Made by a program: the position numbers and the translations under genes. 64,000 nt of DNA from SCRA01 sp035533275 (GTDB taxonomy: Bacteria > Vulcanimicrobiota > Vulcanimicrobiia > Vulcanimicrobiales > SCRA01): contig DATLUD010000077.1 in NCBI GenBank assembly GCA_035533275.1, positions 62,001 to 126,000 of the forward strand. The letters are read 5' to 3'. Every line of letters starts with the position of its first letter. Position 1 is the stretch's first letter. A model generated the notes under the pieces. That model did no database searches. It had not been told where the DNA came from and saw nothing but the letters and a program-made list of their open reading frames with translations. Shown here piece after piece: positions 32,554 through 41,362 of this stretch.

Positions 32554-33678
32554 TTACGGGTGCGGATGGTTCCGGGCGAGGGCAGCGTCGATCTCTTCGC
32601 GTACCTCGGGGGTCTCCCGTGCCCGCCGAGCGCGCAGAGCGGCCAGCGCGCGCGGAGATCCCAGCCGCCCCAGCGCCCAGGCGGCATGGCCGCGCACCAC
32701 GGGATGCGCATCCTCAGCCAAGGCCCGCTCGAGGTCGGGGACGGCCGCGCGATCGCCGGCGTTGCCCAAGCAGACGGCGGCGTTCCGCCGCAAGACGGCG
32801 GCCCCGCGCCATCCCATGGCCGTCTCCCGGAAGATGCGTTTGAACGCTGCATTGCCCATGCGGAGCACCGCGCGCAGGTCCGGGTAGGCCTCCGTGCCGC
32901 CCGCGGGCCGGAACGCCGGACGCTCCGCGTGGGGCGCAACGCGGCTCGGAGGACAAGCCACGGTGCAGAGATCGCAGCCCCAGAGCCAATCGCCGACCAG
33001 GGGCCGCATGGCTCGCGGAATCGGGCCGACGCGCTGGGTGAGGTCGGCGATGCAGCGCGTGGCGTCGATCGTGTAGTCGCCGCGCAGCGCGCCGGTGGGG
33101 CAGACGTCGACGCAGCGCCGGCACGACCCGCACGTCTTGCGCACGGGCTCGTCCGGCGGCAGCGGGATGTCCGTCACCAGCTCGCCGAGGAACGCAAGCG
33201 CCCCGAGGCCGGGGACGATCAGCCCCGTATGCCGGCCGATCCAGCCCAAGCCGCCGCGCTCGGCGAAGGCGCGCTCGGCCAGCGGCGCCGTGTCGCAGAC
33301 GGTGCGAACGCGTCCGTGGGGCGCCAGCACGCGCTCGAGCCGGGTCAGCGCCTCGCGCACCGTGCGATGGTAGTCGAGGCTCCACGCATAGCGCGAGACC
33401 CGACCGGTGAGCGGCGCGCGCGCCTCGGGAGGCTCGGTGTCGTAGCCCACCGCAACGCAGACGACGGCGCGGGCTCCCGGCAGAATCGCCTGCGGATCGG
33501 CGGCGAGGCGCGCACGCTCGTCGTCGTATCCCCACGTCGCGAAGTCGCCGCGGGCGAACGCGGCGGCCAGGCGCGCCCGCGCGATCGCATCGGGATCCGC
33601 CGGTGCCACGCGCACGCGGTCGATGCCGCACCGCGACGCCTCCTCGTCGAGGCGGCGCCGCAGCTCCACCAGATTCAC
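32554..33678 (-). CDS. queG: Epoxyqueuosine reductase QueG
   Basis: QueG reduces epoxyqueuosine to queuosine at tRNA position 34, using cobalamin and two [4Fe-4S] clusters. The GTG at 33678 has GAGAAGG upstream; a frame to 33741 is longer but spurious. The 374-residue protein shows the cobalamin-binding N-terminal half with GLGWIGRHTGLIVPGLG and LGELVTD. A ferredoxin-like region follows: CGSCRRCVDVCPTGAL, later RCIADLTQR and GCDLCTVACPPS. The C-terminus has HEAT-like repeats (HPVVRGHAAWALGRLGS). It starts 37 nt after the RND gene stop. Confidence 0.94.
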   Translation of the reverse strand: MNLVELRRRLDEEASRCGIDRVRVAPADPDAIARARLAAAFARGDFATWGYDDERARLAADPQAILPGARAVVCVAVGYDTEPPEARAPLTGRVSRYAWSLDYHRTVREALTRLERVLAPHGRVRTVCDTAPLAERAFAERGGLGWIGRHTGLIVPGLGALAFLGELVTDIPLPPDEPVRKTCGSCRRCVDVCPTGALRGDYTIDATRCIADLTQRVGPIPRAMRPLVGDWLWGCDLCTVACPPSRVAPHAERPAFRPAGGTEAYPDLRAVLRMGNAAFKRIFRETAMGWRGAAVLRRNAAVCLGNAGDRAAVPDLERALAEDAHPVVRGHAAWALGRLGSPRALAALRARRARETPEVREEIDAALARNHPHP

Positions 33679-33715
33679 GTCGACGCCTTCTCGGCGCCGC
33701 TCCTCGGGGCCTCGG

Positions 33716-36700
33716 CTAGACCTCCGCCTGCGGCCCCACAAGCTCCCCTGGCAGCTCGAAGCCGGGCTCGCCCTGCACCCCGGCGCGCGCGCGCCCCTCC
33801 TTGAGCTGGCGGCGGCGCTCGACGAAGCCCACCAGCGCCAAGTAGACCACGGGGACGAGGAAGAGCGTGAGGAAGAGCGAGGAGACGAGTCCGCCGATGA
33901 TCACGGTGCCCATCGACTTGCGGAACTCGGCGCCCTCGGTGAAGCCCAGCGCCAGCGGCAGCATGCCCACGATCATCGACGCCGTGGTCATCACGATGGG
34001 GCGAAAGCGGACCGACGCCGACTCGCGGATGGCATCGCGCAGGACGTAGCCGCGCTTGCGCAGCGTGTCGGCGTAGTCCACCAGCAGGATGCCGTTCTTC
34101 GCCACCAGGCCCATCAGCATCACGATGCCGAGCATCGAGAACAAGTTGAGGGTCTGCCCTTGAAAGAAGGTGACGCCCGGCAGCACGTCGTGCGCGAGGT
34201 TGGCGAACGTGAGGATGCCGAACGCGCCGACGATCGCCACCGGGATGCTGAACATGATCACCAGCGGCTCGAGGTAACTGCCGTAGAGGACAACGAGCAG
34301 CATATAAATCAGCATGAACGAGGTCAGGAGCGCCAGGCCGATCTTCGAGACCGCGTCGGAGAGGTTCTGCGCGTCACCGATCGTGGTCACCGAGACGCCT
34401 TTGGGCAAGAAGCCGGGGGTCGCCAGGGCATGGTCGACCTGCGTCGTCACCAACCCGATCGGGGCGTTGTCCTTGGTGTTCGCGGTCACGCGCACGATGC
34501 GGTGACGGTCCTGCCGCTCGATCAACGGAGGCTCCGTGGTCCACACGAAGCTCGCCACGTCGGAGAGCGGCACCAGCGTCCCGCCGGAGGCACGCACGTT
34601 CAACCCCTGCAGCGTGCGCTCGTGGTTCCGCACGCTCGGGGGCAGTTGGACGAGGGTGTTGATCAGCCCGTCGGGCATGCGCACCTTGGTGGCGATCACG
34701 CCGCCCACCGCGGCGCGCGCCGTCTCCGCCGCCGTGTCGGGCGAGACGCCGAGCATCGCCGCGCGGCCGCGGTCGATCCGGATCTCCAGGCGCGGGCCAG
34801 CCTGTTGGCTGCTGGTCTGCACCTCGGTGGCGTTGGGGTTCTTGGCGATCAGCGCGGCCAGCTTGTCGGCACCGGCGTCGAGCTCGGCCTGCGGGCCCGT
34901 GAGCACGTAGGTGATGGCGGAACCGCCGCCGTTCTGCGCACCCCCTGCCGTGATCTGCGCGCCGGGCACCAGATAGCCCAGCGCGCTCGCCCGCTCCACG
35001 ATCACGTGCTCCTGATGGCGCTGCTTGGCGTGGAGAATGACGTTGATGGTGGCGACGTAGCCGCCCAGCTTGTCGAGGTACCCATCGGAGTACTCGCCGA
35101 CGGTGGTATTGACGTACTTCACGCCCTCCATCTTCATGAACGCGTTGGTGAGCCGCATGGCGCCGGCCTCGGTGGTGGCTATGGGCGTGCCCGGCGGGTA
35201 CTGCAAGCCGATGATCGCCTGCCCCCACTCGGTGGAAGGCTGAAACTCGAGCGGCACGACCTGCATGGCCACGGGAACGAACGAGGCGATCACGAGGCCG
35301 AACGATCCCACCACGACCATCCACGGATGGCGCAGCGCCCACGGCAGGGCGCGGCCATGGTAGTAGGCGCGCCAGCCGTCGAATCCCGCGGTGAAGCGGT
35401 CGAGCAGGTTCGGGCGCGCGACGGCGCCGTCGCCGCGCTCGGCGAGGCGGCTCTTCTTCACCACGGCCCACTTGGCCGCCAAGAGCGGGGTGAGCGTGAA
35501 GGAGACCAGCAACGAGAAGAGCGTCGCGCAGACCACCACCAGGCCGAACTCGCGCATATACTCGCCGATGATGCCCGACATGAAGGCGATCGGGCTGAAG
35601 ACCACCACGTCGACCAGGGTGATGGCGATGGCCGCGCCGCCGATCTCCGAGCGCCCGTCGATGGCGGCCTGGCCGGGCGGCTTGCCCATGTCCCTGTGCC
35701 GGGTGATGTTCTCGATCACCACGATGGAGTCGTCGACCAAGATGCCGATCGTCAGCGAGAGCCCCATCAGGGAGAGCACGTCGACCGTGAAGCCCATCGT
35801 CCACATCACGAAGAAGGTCGCGAGCAGCGAGCTGGGGATCGCGATCATCACGACGAGGGCGCTGCGCCAGACGTGCAGGAAGAAGAGCAGCACGACCGCG
35901 GTGAGGACGATGCCCTCGATGAGGTTCTGGAGCACGCCGTTGATCGACTCGTGCATGAAGTCCGCGTCGGCTCCCAGCTCCCTGAACGTCAACTGCGGGT
36001 ACTCTTGCCGGAGCTTCTTGAACTCTCCGCGGACCGTATCGGTGGTATTGGCGGTGTCGGCGTCGGAGTCGCGCGCCACCTGCACGATGACGGCGGTCTT
36101 GCCGTTGACGCTCTGCAAAATGCGCTGGTCCGCGTAGCCGTCGACCACCTTGGCCACGTCTCCCACCCGCAGCATGCTCTGCGCCCCGCCGGGTACGGGC
36201 AACGGCAGCTGCGCGATCTGCTGCGCCGAGGTGATGTCGGCGAGCACGCCGATCGTCGCCTCGCGGAACGGCTGGTCGAGCCGGCCGCCGGGGAGGCTCA
36301 CGTTGCCCCCGGCGATGGCGTGATCGACGTCCACCAGCGTGGCCCCGGTCGCCAACAGCGCGGCGGGACTCGGCTCCACCGTGATCTGGTGGGTGTAGGC
36401 GCCGCCCACGTTGATGGAGCCCACGCCCTTGACGCCCCGCAGGTCGGGCACGATCGTGTTCTCGACCACGTTGCCCAGCTCCACCGGGGAGAGGGCCGAG
36501 GAGGTGACCGACTCGATCAGGATGGGCTGCGAGGAGGGGTCGAATTTCTGGACGCTGGGGGGAACCAGATCCGAGGGGAGGTTCGGGCGCGCCGAGTCCA
36601 CGGCGTTCTGCACGTCGGTCTGTGCAGCGTTGATGTCGGTGCCCAGCTTGAACTGGACGCCCACGAATGCCGTGCCGTCCTGCGCGAAGGCTCGGATGCG

Positions 36701-36934
36701 GTAGACGTGCTGGACGTTTTGGAGCTCGTCCTCGATCGGCTTGATGACCAGCCGCTCCATCTCGTCGGGGCTGGCGCCCGGGTACCCGGCGGAGATCCCG
36801 ACGAACGGGAAGGCGACGTTCGGCATGATGTTCTCGCCCATCGAGAAGTAGCCGATCGTCCCGAACAGCGCGATCGCCAAGAAGAACAGCGTCACGATCG
36901 TGGGACGTTGAATGGCGAAGCGCGTCAACCACAT
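33716..36934 (-). CDS. RND efflux transporter, HAE1 family (AcrB-like)
   Basis: This is an inner-membrane proton-driven efflux subunit of 1072 residues. It begins with a TM helix (MWLTRFAIQRPTIVTLFFLA) and has the RND architecture: GISAGYPGASPDEMERLVIKP, a large periplasmic loop, then TM helices with DDSIVVIENITRH and the proton-relay Asp pair region, and a second half mirroring the first (GIVMLMGLVAKNGILLVDYAD). Motifs and length match HAE1 pumps. No membrane-fusion or outer-membrane channel gene lies beside it, so partners must be elsewhere. The start lies 67 nt from the stop of the upstream dynamin-like gene. Confidence 0.94.
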   Translation of the reverse strand: MWLTRFAIQRPTIVTLFFLAIALFGTIGYFSMGENIMPNVAFPFVGISAGYPGASPDEMERLVIKPIEDELQNVQHVYRIRAFAQDGTAFVGVQFKLGTDINAAQTDVQNAVDSARPNLPSDLVPPSVQKFDPSSQPILIESVTSSALSPVELGNVVENTIVPDLRGVKGVGSINVGGAYTHQITVEPSPAALLATGATLVDVDHAIAGGNVSLPGGRLDQPFREATIGVLADITSAQQIAQLPLPVPGGAQSMLRVGDVAKVVDGYADQRILQSVNGKTAVIVQVARDSDADTANTTDTVRGEFKKLRQEYPQLTFRELGADADFMHESINGVLQNLIEGIVLTAVVLLFFLHVWRSALVVMIAIPSSLLATFFVMWTMGFTVDVLSLMGLSLTIGILVDDSIVVIENITRHRDMGKPPGQAAIDGRSEIGGAAIAITLVDVVVFSPIAFMSGIIGEYMREFGLVVVCATLFSLLVSFTLTPLLAAKWAVVKKSRLAERGDGAVARPNLLDRFTAGFDGWRAYYHGRALPWALRHPWMVVVGSFGLVIASFVPVAMQVVPLEFQPSTEWGQAIIGLQYPPGTPIATTEAGAMRLTNAFMKMEGVKYVNTTVGEYSDGYLDKLGGYVATINVILHAKQRHQEHVIVERASALGYLVPGAQITAGGAQNGGGSAITYVLTGPQAELDAGADKLAALIAKNPNATEVQTSSQQAGPRLEIRIDRGRAAMLGVSPDTAAETARAAVGGVIATKVRMPDGLINTLVQLPPSVRNHERTLQGLNVRASGGTLVPLSDVASFVWTTEPPLIERQDRHRIVRVTANTKDNAPIGLVTTQVDHALATPGFLPKGVSVTTIGDAQNLSDAVSKIGLALLTSFMLIYMLLVVLYGSYLEPLVIMFSIPVAIVGAFGILTFANLAHDVLPGVTFFQGQTLNLFSMLGIVMLMGLVAKNGILLVDYADTLRKRGYVLRDAIRESASVRFRPIVMTTASMIVGMLPLALGFTEGAEFRKSMGTVIIGGLVSSLFLTLFLVPVVYLALVGFVERRRQLKEGRARAGVQGEPGFELPGELVGPQAEV

Positions 36935-37001
36935 ACGCGGGTACCCTCCTATCGAGGCCTTCTACGCTCGACCCGCCCGCCGGGTTTCACCGGCGCCCCG
37001 C

Positions 37002-39761
37002 TCAGCGCCGCTTGAAGAGGCCGCGCAAGGCGGCGCCCAGGCCCCCCGCCCGCGGCGCCGCGTCCTCTTCCGGGCTTTTTGCCGTCTGCGCCTCCACGCG
37101 TTCCTGCTCCCGGCGCGCCCGCTCCAAGCGCCGCATGTGCGCATCGGCGTGCGACTCGAGCGTCGTGACCAGCGCGTCCACCTCGTTCCAGCCCGCGGGC
37201 GCGCGCCCGTCGCGGCGCGCCAAGCGGTACTCGCGCGTGGAGATCGTGAAGATCCTGCCGGCGGCGATGTTGCGCTCGCGCAGATACCGTGCCGCCAGCT
37301 CGACCACCTTGCGGCGATCGCCCGATTGCTCGTTGTCGGCCATCGTGTGCACGAAGAGCAACTCCTTGCCCAGCTCGGCCACGCGCTGGTAGAGCTCGAG
37401 CTCGCGGTCGGAGAGCTGACGCGAGAACAAGCAGAGCACCTCGCTCGCCGCCGCCGCCGCCGTCAGGCACATCTCCTCGGCTCGCTCGTCTCCCGTATCG
37501 AACGCCGGGGCATGGACCAGCACGAGCTGCTTGGGCATGCGCCACGGAACCTCGATCAGCACCGGGGCGCGCGCCGCGTGGTCGACGGCCTCCTCGTACG
37601 GGATTTCCTTCCACGTGCCGTCGGCCTGGAGCGCGCTCGCGCGCTCCGCGGGACCGTAGCGCACGTGCACGGGAAACGCCGCGACCTCGCCAGCGACCTC
37701 GTCGCCGAGGATCCGCCGCCCCGCCACGCAGTTGATCAGACTCGACTTTCCGCGGCGAAAGGCGCCCAGCACCACCACGCGCCAGCGCTCCGGGCGCAGG
37801 CCCAAGCCGTACGCCTCCGCGTCGAACGGCGCGCGCTCCTCGTCGCGCTCCACGGCCGCGCGGTATGCCGCCGCGTCGAACGGCGCGCGCTCGGCGTCGA
37901 CGGAGAACGTCTCCACGGCCTCCTCGATCGCGCGCAGATCCTCCGAGAGATCGGAGCGCAACCGCTGCAGCTCCTCCAGGCGCGCGCCGCGCCGCGCCGC
38001 GTCGGCGTGCTGCGCGATGACGCGGTCGAGCGTGCCCAAGCGTTCGTCGCGCGCGCGCTCGGCCTCTCGCGCGACGGCCGCGTCCAGGTCGTCGTATGCG
38101 GCGGCGATCACCTCGGCGATCTCCGCGGTGAAGGCGACCACGTCGCCGCGCAGGACCGGAAAGAGCGACGACCGCAGATCCTGGAGCAGCTCCCGCTTCA
38201 TGTACTTGCCCTGCCCGCCCGACGCGAAGCGCGTGGAGACTGCGTGGACGAACGCCACGGAGGGCCCGCCGATGGCCCGCAGGACGATGCTCCCCGCGAC
38301 GGCGCGCGACGCCTCGTGCGCCCATGCTCCCGTTCCGGGCTCCGCGCCGAAACGCCGCGCCAGCAGATCGGCCACCACGGCGTCGGGCTCGGTGCCGGCG
38401 CCGGCGCGCGCGAGCTCCTCCAGCTTCCGCGTGCTCTCCGCGCCGACTGCGTGGGCGAACTGTCCGCCCACGCGCGCAACGGCGGCGTCGACCAGCTGGT
38501 GCAGCTTCGCGCGGTCGCGCAGACGGTTGATTGCGGCGGCGTCGAGCGCGATCGAGAGGGCGCGCTCCAGGTCGCCGGCCATCTCCCGGCCCAAGGCACC
38601 GATGCGCTCGCGCGCCTCCGCGCCGCCCTGCGCGATGCGGGAGCGCCGCCCGCGGGCGGCCAGCTCCGCGGCCTCCACCTGCGGCAGGACCGACTCGCGC
38701 AGAGCCCGCAGCTCGCGCTCGTCTTTGGGGAGTGCCGCCGCGTCGAGGTCGATCTGATGAAGCGCCCGTGCCGTGGCCGCCCGCGCAGCCGCCAGGGCGC
38801 GGCGCAGGCGGTTGCGCCCGGCACTCGCCACCAGCGACCGGTCCAGGGCCGCCAGGAACTCGGGAAAGCGACTCTGCTCGACCAGCGCCTCGTCGCCCGT
38901 CAGCGCGCCCTCGGCGTACTCCCTCGCGGAGAGCGGGTAGGTCGGCGTTCCGGGGGCATGCTGCCCCGCCAGCGCCGCGATCCGCCGATAGGCGGCGTGC
39001 CACGCCTCTTCCTCGCCGCCCTCCAGAGCGCGCCAGAGGTCGATCTTCGTCTGCACGATGAAGAGGCTCTCGATGTGGCTGCGCACGATGCCCAAGAAGG
39101 CCGCATCGCCCTCCGTGAACGGCTGCTGCGTGTCGATCAGATAGAGCACGGCGTCGGCTCCGGGCAGGTAGGCCAGCGTCGCCCGGCGATGCGCCGGATT
39201 GATGGAGGCCAGACCCGGCGTGTCCGCGACGACGAAGCCTCCGGCGAGGAACGGCGAGTCGATCCGCACGCGCACGTGCGTCGGCGCCGCGTCGGCGTCC
39301 GTTGTGGCGTCGTGAGGGCCGCCCTCCTCGGAGCCGACTGCGACGAAGCGCGAGAGCCGGTCCAGCGGAATGCGCTCCTCACGCCCGCTCGGATAGAGCG
39401 CCGCCGCGGACTCTTCCGTGCCGTACTCCAGCTCCGTGATGGTCGCCGTGGAGGGGTTGATGTCGGTCGCCAGCAGGCCGTGCAGCCGCGGCGGAAGGCC
39501 CTCCTCGCGCTCGAGGGAGACCTTGCCGAGCAGCGCGTTGAGCAGGAAGGACTTGCCGCTGGAGAACTCGCCGACCACGGCCACCACGAAGCGCGCGTCC
39601 TCCAGACGCTCGCGCGCCTCGCCGAGCACGCGGCGGTCGCCGTCGCGCCCGAACCAGGCCGGCAGGTCCGGCGAGGCGAGCCGCCCCTCCAGGCGGCGGA
39701 GCCGCTCCGCAACGTCGTCGCGCACCGCGCGGAAGCGGCGCATGGCTTCTTGTTCGCTCAC
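37002..39761 (-). CDS. Dynamin-like protein with two GTPase domains
   Basis: The protein is about 919 residues from the GTG at 39761; other starts at 39803 and 39743 are possible and the ribosome-binding site is weak. Domain 1: P-loop GEFSSGKS (about 64-71), switch DTPGL, then a NKXD-equivalent TKID. A long helical region with an Arg-rich hydrophobic segment follows. Domain 2: a P-loop GAFRRGKSS (about 665-673), a DxxG equivalent HAPAFD and a weak TMAD. The second site is degenerate in its switch. Two-domain bacterial dynamins (DynA type) tether or fuse membranes. No neighbour suggests a pathway. Confidence 0.85.
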   Translation of the reverse strand: MSEQEAMRRFRAVRDDVAERLRRLEGRLASPDLPAWFGRDGDRRVLGEARERLEDARFVVAVVGEFSSGKSFLLNALLGKVSLEREEGLPPRLHGLLATDINPSTATITELEYGTEESAAALYPSGREERIPLDRLSRFVAVGSEEGGPHDATTDADAAPTHVRVRIDSPFLAGGFVVADTPGLASINPAHRRATLAYLPGADAVLYLIDTQQPFTEGDAAFLGIVRSHIESLFIVQTKIDLWRALEGGEEEAWHAAYRRIAALAGQHAPGTPTYPLSAREYAEGALTGDEALVEQSRFPEFLAALDRSLVASAGRNRLRRALAAARAATARALHQIDLDAAALPKDERELRALRESVLPQVEAAELAARGRRSRIAQGGAEARERIGALGREMAGDLERALSIALDAAAINRLRDRAKLHQLVDAAVARVGGQFAHAVGAESTRKLEELARAGAGTEPDAVVADLLARRFGAEPGTGAWAHEASRAVAGSIVLRAIGGPSVAFVHAVSTRFASGGQGKYMKRELLQDLRSSLFPVLRGDVVAFTAEIAEVIAAAYDDLDAAVAREAERARDERLGTLDRVIAQHADAARRGARLEELQRLRSDLSEDLRAIEEAVETFSVDAERAPFDAAAYRAAVERDEERAPFDAEAYGLGLRPERWRVVVLGAFRRGKSSLINCVAGRRILGDEVAGEVAAFPVHVRYGPAERASALQADGTWKEIPYEEAVDHAARAPVLIEVPWRMPKQLVLVHAPAFDTGDERAEEMCLTAAAAASEVLCLFSRQLSDRELELYQRVAELGKELLFVHTMADNEQSGDRRKVVELAARYLRERNIAAGRIFTISTREYRLARRDGRAPAGWNEVDALVTTLESHADAHMRRLERARREQERVEAQTAKSPEEDAAPRAGGLGAALRGLFKRR

Positions 39762-39861
39762 GAGGCAGCACTCATACCATGCGCCCGCTGCGCGTTCCCG
39801 CATGGAGGCCGTACCGAGAGGACCCGGCCGGCGCCACGGGCAATCGCCACAAGGTCCCCCG

Positions 39862-39901
39862 GCGCCCGGGGTCCCAACACCGCGCCCGGGGTCCCAACAC
39901 C
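39862..39901. repeat. 20-bp tandem direct repeat before aldehyde dehydrogenase
   Basis: The 20-bp unit, beginning gcgcccggggtccc and ending aacacc, occurs twice in direct succession (39862-39881 and 39882-39901). It lies 28-67 nt upstream of the aldehyde dehydrogenase start, in the divergent gap with the dynamin-like gene. Two identical half-sites could bind a regulator. Confidence 0.6.
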
Positions 39902-39928
39902 GCGACGAGATGGAGTGACCGCGTTTCC

Positions 39929-41362
39929 ATGTTGACCGACGTCAAGCATTATCCGCTGCCCATCGCCGGAGCCCGTAGCGAGGGGACCGGGCACGAGGCC
40001 GTCACCAATCCGTACGACGGCACCACGGTGGCGACGATCGCCGTCGCCGGGCACGACGACATGGAGCGCGCGATTCGCGCCGCGGTCGAGGTCTTCCCCG
40101 CCTTCTCGCGGTGGCCGCGCCACAAGCGCCGCGACGTGCTGCGCGCCGTCGTCGACGGCCTGCGCGCCCGCAAGGAGGCGCTGGTCGAGCTGATGATCGC
40201 CGAGTCGGGCAAGCCGCGCCGCTGGTCGGTCATCGAAGTCGACCGCGCCATCAGCACGTTCTCCATCGCCGCCGAGGAGGCCACGCGCACCGGCGGGGAC
40301 GTGCTCCCGCTCGACCTCAGCCCCGCGACCGAGGGCTATCAGGCCATCGTGGAGCGCTTTCCGGCGGGCCCCGTGGCGGCGATCGCCCCTTTCAACTTTC
40401 CGCTCAACCTGGTCGCGCACAAGCTCGGCCCCGCCTTCGCCGTGGGCTGCCCGGTGGTCCTCAAGCCTCCGGTGCAGGCCCCGCTCTGCGCGCTCGAGCT
40501 CGCCGACATCTGCTACGAGGCCGGCATCCCGCGCGAGGCGCTCTCCGTGGTGCATGCGCCGATCGACGTGGCGGAGCGGCTGGCCACGGACGAGCGGTTC
40601 AAGGTCTTGAGCTTCACGGGCTCCGCGCGCGTGGGCTGGCATCTGAAGTCGATCGCGGGCAAGAAGCGCGTGCTCTTGGAGCTAGGCGGCAACGCTGGGG
40701 CGCTGGTCTGGTCCGACGCCGATCTCGACTGGGCCGCGCAGCGCTGCGCCATCGGCGCCTTCGGCCAGGGCGGCCAAGTGTGCATCAAGGTGCAGCGCAT
40801 CCTGGTCGCGCGCGACGTCGCCGAGACCTTCCAGGCCAAGTTTCTCGCCGCGACCGACGCGCTGGGCGTGGGAGACCCGCGCGACGAGAGCGCGATGGTC
40901 TCGCCGATGATCGACGCGGCCAACGCCGATCGCGTGATGGCGTGGATCGAGGAGGCAAAGGCCGCCGGAGCGCGCGTCCTGCGCGGCGGGCGGCGGGAGG
41001 GCAACCTCATCTACCCGACTGTGCTCGCCCAGACCACGCCCGAGATGAAGGTCGAGTGCGAAGAGATCTTCGGGCCCGTCACCACCTTGAGCGTCGTGGA
41101 CGACTTCGACCACGCGCTGGCGCGCATCAACGACTCGCGCTACGGCCTCCAAGCCGGCATCTTCACCAACGACATCCGCCGCGCATGGAAGGCGTTCGAG
41201 ACGCTCGAGGTCGGCGGCGTCGTGGTCAACGACTACTCCACGCTGCGCGTGGACAACTTCCCGTACGGCGGCGTGAAGGACAGCGGCCTCGGACGCGAAG
41301 GCGTGCGCTACGCGATGGACGAGATGAGCGAGCCGCGCGTGCTCGTACTCAAGACGCGCTAG
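39929..41362 (+). CDS. NAD(P)-dependent aldehyde dehydrogenase
   Basis: This enzyme oxidises an aldehyde to its acid. From the ATG at 39929 it is 477 residues; the longer frame to 39779 is not homologous. Landmarks are PFNFPLNLVAHKLGPAFA, the catalytic Glu block LELGGNA at about 250 and the catalytic Cys in GQVCIKVQRIL at about 284. The C-terminal EEIFGPVTTLSVVDDFDHAL is typical. It resembles the lactaldehyde/succinate-semialdehyde subgroup, but the substrate is not determined. The 3' end overlaps the convergent NCS1 permease gene by 14 nt. Confidence 0.92.
   Translation: MLTDVKHYPLPIAGARSEGTGHEAVTNPYDGTTVATIAVAGHDDMERAIRAAVEVFPAFSRWPRHKRRDVLRAVVDGLRARKEALVELMIAESGKPRRWSVIEVDRAISTFSIAAEEATRTGGDVLPLDLSPATEGYQAIVERFPAGPVAAIAPFNFPLNLVAHKLGPAFAVGCPVVLKPPVQAPLCALELADICYEAGIPREALSVVHAPIDVAERLATDERFKVLSFTGSARVGWHLKSIAGKKRVLLELGGNAGALVWSDADLDWAAQRCAIGAFGQGGQVCIKVQRILVARDVAETFQAKFLAATDALGVGDPRDESAMVSPMIDAANADRVMAWIEEAKAAGARVLRGGRREGNLIYPTVLAQTTPEMKVECEEIFGPVTTLSVVDDFDHALARINDSRYGLQAGIFTNDIRRAWKAFETLEVGGVVVNDYSTLRVDNFPYGGVKDSGLGREGVRYAMDEMSEPRVLVLKTR

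Noticed and set aside
33623..37015. Plus-strand frame of 1130 codons over the RND gene
   Set aside because: Antisense shadow; the minus strand carries a complete RND transporter with all motifs.
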